In this document: positions 59,252 through 64,000 of the stretch, piece by piece | How the letters are laid out: every line of letters begins with the position of its first letter | How positions within the stretch are numbered: position 1 is the first letter of the stretch | Assembly (NCBI GenBank): GCA_963805405.1 | Contig: CAWDUC010000010.1 | Location: forward strand, 21,142 to 85,141 | DNA from: JAEUMG01 sp963805405 | Lineage (GTDB): Bacteria; Pseudomonadota; Alphaproteobacteria; Rhizobiales; Aestuariivirgaceae | Length of the DNA stretch: 64,000 nucleotides | Direction: 5' to 3' | Notes under the pieces: model-generated | What the model was told of the DNA's origin: nothing | What the model saw: only the letters and a program-made list of their open reading frames with translations | Database searches by the model: none | Made by a program: the position numbers and the translations under genes

Positions 59252-60247
59252 TTCGTGCTTCCCCCTTGCAGCCGGATGCGCGGGTCGAGCGCGGCGAGCG
59301 CAAGGTCGGAGATGAGCACGCCGATCACGGTCAAGAAGGCGAGGAACATCAGGAACGAGCCGGCGAGATACATGTCCTGGCTCTTCAGCGCCCTGATCAG
59401 CATCGGGCCGGTCGTCTCGAGAGACAGCACGATCGCGGTGACTTCAGCACCGGAAATGATCGCCGGCAGGATCGATCCGATATCGGAGATGAAGAAGTTG
59501 AGCGACATGCGCAACGGGTATTTCACCAGTGCCCGGAACGGCTGCATGCCCTTGGCGCGCGCCGTGACGACATACTGCTTCTGCAATTCATCGAGGAGAT
59601 TGGCGCGCAATCGCCTGATCATGCCGGCGGTGCCGCCGGTGCCGATGATGATCACCGGAATCCACAGATGCGACAAGATCGACTTGAACTTGTCCCAGCT
59701 CATCGGCTCGTTGAAATACTGCGGATCCATCAGGTGGCCGATAGACAGTGCCGAACCAGATATTCGCGAAATACATGAAGACCAGTGCCAGGAGAAAGTT
59801 CGGTATGGCAAGGCCGAGCAGGCCGAGGAAGGTCAGTCCGTAATCGCCCCAGCTATATTGGTGCGTCGCCGAATAGATGCCGATCGGGAACGCCATCAGC
59901 CAGGTGAATATGATGGTGACGAAGGAGACGAGCATGGTGAGCCATAATCGATCGCCGACCACGTCCGAAACCGGCAATTGATATTCGAAGGAATAGCCGA
60001 AATCGCCGACGAACATGCCTCCAAGCCAGTAGACGTAGCGGACGACGATTGGCTTGTCGAAACCATACTCCTTGCGCAGCGCCTCGATCTGCTCGGTATT
60101 GACGTTCTCGCCCTGCGCCTGGAGTTCGGCGATGTAGCTTTCGAAATAATCGCCGGGCGGCAATTCGATGATTGCGAAGACCAATGCCGAGATGATGAGC
60201 AAGGTCGGGACCATCACCGCGACGCGCCAAAGTATGTATCGCAGCAT
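59248..60247 (-). CDS. Peptide/opine-type ABC transporter permease, OppB/DppB-like (one frameshift)
   Basis: 332 residues after correction of one base near 59755. N-terminal helix MLRYILWRVAVMVPTLLIIS, then LPPGDYFESYIAELQAQGEN and LRKEYGFDKPIVVRYVYWLG, as in DppB; core helices include LAIPNFLLALVFMYFANIWF and IIIGTGGTAGMIRRLRANLL with the EAA loop around YVVTARAKGMQPFRALVKYP. It lies 2 bases after the binding-protein stop, within the same operon. Confidence 0.9.
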
Positions 60248-60249
60248 CT

Positions 60250-62155
60250 TTAGGCAGCCTCGTCTTCGTAGAAGAATGTGTCGGCGCGATAGACGCCGAA
60301 ATAGCAGGTGGGATCGAACCCGTAAAAAGCGCTGGCGGGAATGTTCTTGATGCGGGCATTGGCGACGATCGGCTGCAATGTTCCGTTGAGGATGCCGATC
60401 GAGAAGACCTGGTCGGTATAGTGCTTGAGCATCTTGTGCCAGATAAGCGCACGCGCTTCGCGATCCGGCGCGCGTCGCCAGTCGGCGAGCATCGCCATCA
60501 TTTCCTGCACCGGCGCGATATCGGGCGGCGTGCCCTTTTCGCCGCGCGTGACGAAGTTCATTCCCCAGATCGGCCACTGCAATTCTTCATCGCCGGTTGG
60601 CGCGAGCGCATCGGGACTCATGTCGGCGGTGGAGATGCCATTGTCGATGCCCGGACGAAATCGACATCATCACCTGGCCGGCGAGCGCGCGGCTGCGTAA
60701 GACTTCGATCTGGGAAGTACGGATATAGAGCGGAATGCCGACCTCGCTCCAGTAATCGGCGACAAGCTCGAGGATGTCGGTATCGAGCGTACTTTCGCCC
60801 GCCGATTCGACAATGACTTGCGCTACGCGACCGTCGGGCAGAAGCCTGAATCCCTCTTCGTTGCGCTTGTCGAGCCCCATTTCATCGAGAATGGCATTGG
60901 CCTGCGCCGGATCATGGGCGATCCAGGCATCGGCATATTCCTGCCGGAACAGCGGACTTTGCGGCAGCATCGTATCCGCACTCGGACGACCAAGGCCGAA
61001 GAACGCGGCCATGTTGATCTCGCGACGGTTGATGGCGAGCGACAGGGCGCGGCGGAAACGCGGATCCTGCATGACTTTCCGCCAAGTCTCGTCCTCGTAA
61101 TTGAGGTTCGGAAAGAGGGCGACACGCGAGCCTTGTGTGCGCTCCCACAGATAGACCTTGATGGCGTGCCGCTTCTCGGACTCCTTGAGGAAGGTATAGT
61201 CCTCGAACTGGATATTGGTCGCCTGGAGGTCGGTTTCCCCGGCACCGGTCTTGGCGGGGATGAGAGACGACGAACTGATCGTGAAGACGAAGCGGTCGAA
61301 ATACGGCAATTGCCGCCCGTCGCGATCGACGCGGTGGAAATAGGGATTGCGCACCATCACGAACTGCTCGGCCGGCGGCTTGGTCGAGTTGACCCACGGG
61401 TCCAGCATCGGCAGGTCGGGATTTTCCGGGCGATATTGCCGCGACATGTTGATGTGCAGCCGCGCCCAGTTCTTGACCTTGTTCTTCTTGATCAGCTCCT
61501 CGAGCTTTTCCTCGCTTTGATACTTGGCGTGGAACTGCTTGAGGTAATGCGCCGGCATGACGAGCGCCAGTGCCTGCGCAGCGGCGATGCCGAGCATGAA
61601 ATCCGGATTGGGCGCGTCCCAGCTGTAACGAACGGTATACTCGTCGATGATCTCGAAGACCGGCGGCTTGCCATTGACCATGAGGGTCGGGGAAACGCCG
61701 CCGGGCGACAGCTTCTCGTTCAGGATGACGTCTTCCCAGGCATAGCGGAAATCTTCCGTCGTGAAGGGATGGCCGTCGGACCATTTGTGCCCGGGACGCA
61801 GCCTGAAGGTAAAGATACGATCTTCCTCGATCGTGAATTCCTGCAGGATGTCGGGCTCGAGTTCGAGTTTCTCGTTATAGCCCGCCAGCCGCGCATAGCC
61901 GAAGACCGTTATATAACGGACGTCGCGCTGCGCGCCGATCAGCATGCGCACCGTCCCGCCATGCCGGCCGGGAACGCGGCCCATGGCGACAAGGTCGGTA
62001 ACCCGCGGGATTTCCGGAAGGCGCTGATCGAGCGGTGGCAGCTTTCCGGCCTGCACGTCGGCAAGCAGCGGATCGCGGACGATGTCCTGCGCAAAAGAGG
62101 GCCGCACCATCGCCGCGGTGGCGAGAAGCCCTAGCGCCTCGCGACGTGTCGTCAT
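60250..62155 (-). CDS. Extracellular solute-binding protein, family 5 (one frameshift)
   Basis: 634 residues after correcting one base near 60655. The signal peptide MTTRREALGLLATAAMVRPS FAQ has a twin-Arg, so Tat export is possible. The SBP_bac_5 fold includes RLRPGHKWSDGHPFTTEDFR, YRPENPDLPMLDPWVNSTKP, NPYFHRVDRDGRQLPYFDRF and FRRALSLAINRREINMAAFF. The large size and ILQEFTIEEDRIFTFRL pattern fit the peptide/opine/nickel group; the ligand is unknown. It sits between the ATPase and permease genes, with its ATG overlapping the ATPase stop. Confidence 0.9.
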
Positions 62156-64000
62156 GGCCGCAGCTCCCTCGCATCCGCATCGGCGCGCGCCAGCACCAGA
62201 TGTTCAGAGCCCACTGGCCGGTGCTGGAGAATATCATCGGCCGCATCGCTGCGAAACTGCGCCGGCCATAGCGAAATGTCCGACGCCCCGCTGAACTGCA
62301 GCGTCGCGAAATCGAGCGGCCGGTCAAGATCGGGAAACGGTACCGCCGCCAGGAGCGACTTGGTGTAGGGATGCACCGGCGAGCGGAAAAGGATCTCGCG
62401 CGGGTGCGATCTCGACAATGCGACCGCGGCACATGACGGCGATGCGGTCAGCCATGTAGTCGACGACCGCGAGGTTATGCGAGATGAACAGGTAAGTAAG
62501 GCCCAGTTCGCGGCGCAGATCGTTGAGGAGATTGAGAATCTGTGCCTGGACCGAGACGTCGAGCGCCGAGACGGGTTCGTCGCAGATCAGAAGTTGTGGA
62601 CCGAGTGCGAGCGCGCGTGCAATGCCGATGCGCTGGCGTTGGCCGCCGGAGAAGCTGTGCGGATAGCGGCTCAGGAAGCGGGGATCGAGGCCGGTCGCCT
62701 GCATCAGCGCCTTGACTGCGGCCAGCCTGGAGCGGCCGTCGCCGCGGTCGTGGATCTCCAGCGGCTCGGAAAGGATATTCTGCACCGTCATGCGCGGCGA
62801 CAGCGAACTCACCGGATCCTGAAACACCATCTGCACGCGCGAGCGCAGATCGTCGAGCTGACTGCCTTCCGCCTTACCGATATCGATCGGCCCGTCGCCG
62901 CCGTCGAAAACGATCGAGCCGCGAATCAGGCGTGATGGCGCGCATGATGAGTTTGGAAACGGTCGTCTTGCCGCAACCGCTTTCGCCGACCAGTCCCAGG
63001 CATTCGCCGCGCTTGATGTCGAAACTGACGTCTTCGACAGCGCGCGTTACGGTCTTCTCGCCCGCACCGAACCAGCCGGATTTGCGGATCGAATAGGACT
63101 TGGAGAGATTTTTCACCGAAAGCAGCGTATCGGCGCCGGCCGTTCGCTTCGGCACTGCCGCGAGGAGTGAACCAGCGTCGATCTTGATGTCGCGGAGCGC
63201 CTTCAGCCTTTCGCCCGCCTGCATGTCGAAATGCGGCACGGCCGCGAGCAGGCCCTTTAGATAGGGGTGTCCCGGGCGGCGGAAGATATCCTCGACCTTG
63301 CCGCCTTCCATGATCTCGCCGTGATAGATGACCGCCACTTCGTCAGCGACATTGGCGACGACGCCGAGATCATGGGTGATGAGCAGCATCGCCATGCCGA
63401 GCTTTTCCTGAAGGTCCTTGAGCAGCTTCAGGATCTGCGCCTGGATCGTCACGTCGAGGGCGGTCGTCGGCTCATCGGCGATGAGCAGTGCCGGATCGCA
63501 GATAAGGGCCATGGCGATCATGGCGCGCTGACGCAAACCTCCCGACAATTCGAACGGATACATCGTCGCGGCGCGATTCGGATTGGGAAATCCGACGAGA
63601 CCGAGCATGTCTTCGGTGCGCTCCAGCGTCTCGGCTTTCGACACTTTCTTGTGGATGCGCAGCACTTCGCCGATCTGGTTGCCGATCGTGTGGAGCGGCG
63701 ACAACGAGGTCATCGGCTCCTGGAAGATCATGCCGATGCGGCTGCCGCGCAATTTGCGCATATCGTCGCTGTCGCGGCTGAGTTGCGCGATATCGATTAC
63801 TTTGCCGGGGGTGCGCGGGTCGCTGAACAGGATCCTTCCGCGCGAAATGCTCCCCGAGCGCGGCAGGATCCCCATGACGGTCTGCGCGATCACCGATTTC
63901 CCGGAGCCCGATTCGCCGACGAGTGCGGTTACCTTGCCCGGACTGATGCGCAAGCTGGCCGACTTGACGGCCTCGATGCGGCCGCCCAGAAGCGCAAACG
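62152..64000 (-). CDS. Double ABC ATPase subunit, DppD-DppF-type fusion (partial, three frameshifts, runs off right edge)
   Basis: Two ATPase domains in one polypeptide. The first has VTALVGESGSGKSVIAQTVM, the signature FELSGGLRQRAMIAMALICD and LLIADEPTTALDVTIQAQIL. The second has GECLGLVGESGCGKTTVSKL, SFSGGQRQRIGIARALALG and LLICDEPVSALDVSVQAQIL; each is followed by the oligopeptide-binding-type tail (HPYLKGLLAAVPHFD, HPYTKSLLAAVPFPDLD). Breaks lie near 62930, 62840 and 62405. Such fused ATPases occur in GsiA and YejF. The gene is first of a leftward operon: ATPase, binding protein, two permeases; its start lies beyond the window. Confidence 0.92.

Overview
The window is chromosomal DNA from a GC-rich alphaproteobacterium, most likely of the order Hyphomicrobiales (Rhizobiales). 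The evidence is gene order: hslV divergent from hisB-DUF2628-hisH-hisA-hisF-hisE-coaA; mutS-glnD-murJ-trpS-nifU-tsaB/rimI-plsC-miaB-phoH-ybeY-corC; rsmI-yraN-gshB; rph divergent from hrcA-grpE; dnaK-dnaJ; and dapB-gpmA. I saw no tRNA, rRNA, CRISPR array, insertion sequence or prophage.

Layout. 0-7.5 kb: a partial membrane gene and hslV leftward, the histidine operon plus coaA rightward, then an adenosine-kinase-like gene. 7.5-10.3 kb: a CysZ-like membrane protein, nth, a DUF2244 protein and an AraC-Ogt repair protein. 10.3-13.9 kb: a translationally coupled pair, a trimethylamine-dehydrogenase-like flavoprotein and an MttB-like methyltransferase. 14-17.3 kb: a Gfo/Idh/MocA dehydrogenase and a small sugar module (aldo/keto reductase, cupin phosphomannose isomerase, ROK kinase). 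17.4-19.2 kb: an SH3-domain protein and a glyoxylate/hydroxypyruvate-type reductase. 19.3-34.1 kb: a long leftward chain of housekeeping genes. 34.2-39.3 kb: malic enzyme, the ornithine-lipid gene olsB and a hybrid histidine kinase. 39.4-47.4 kb: comM, gshB, yraN, rsmI, a PBP-activator lipoprotein, hemW, rdgB fused to a VOC domain, and rph. 47.6-57.9 kb: chaperone genes hrcA, grpE, dnaK and dnaJ with SPFH, alkB, DUF1330, NTF2-like, dapB and gpmA genes between and after them. 58-64 kb: a peptide/opine-type ABC transporter operon running off the right edge.

The dominant feature is quality. About 27 genes are interrupted by single-base indels, including essential genes such as trpS, murJ, dapB and hisA. 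The breaks cluster heavily at 11.9-13.9 kb and 21.8-31.4 kb and are absent from 39.4-45.7 and 52-56.4 kb. Most leave a full-length, family-typical protein once a base is removed or restored, so I read them as uncorrected long-read errors and give each gene its full inferred span.

The most interesting biology is the TMADH-like/MttB-like pair without an amber codon or a visible corrinoid partner, a TsaB-RimI fusion where fur/mur often lies in relatives, an apparent VOC-RdgB fusion, and an SDR gene inside the his operon. The in-frame HisA-SDR join is probably an artefact. I did not find a clear new defence or mobile system.
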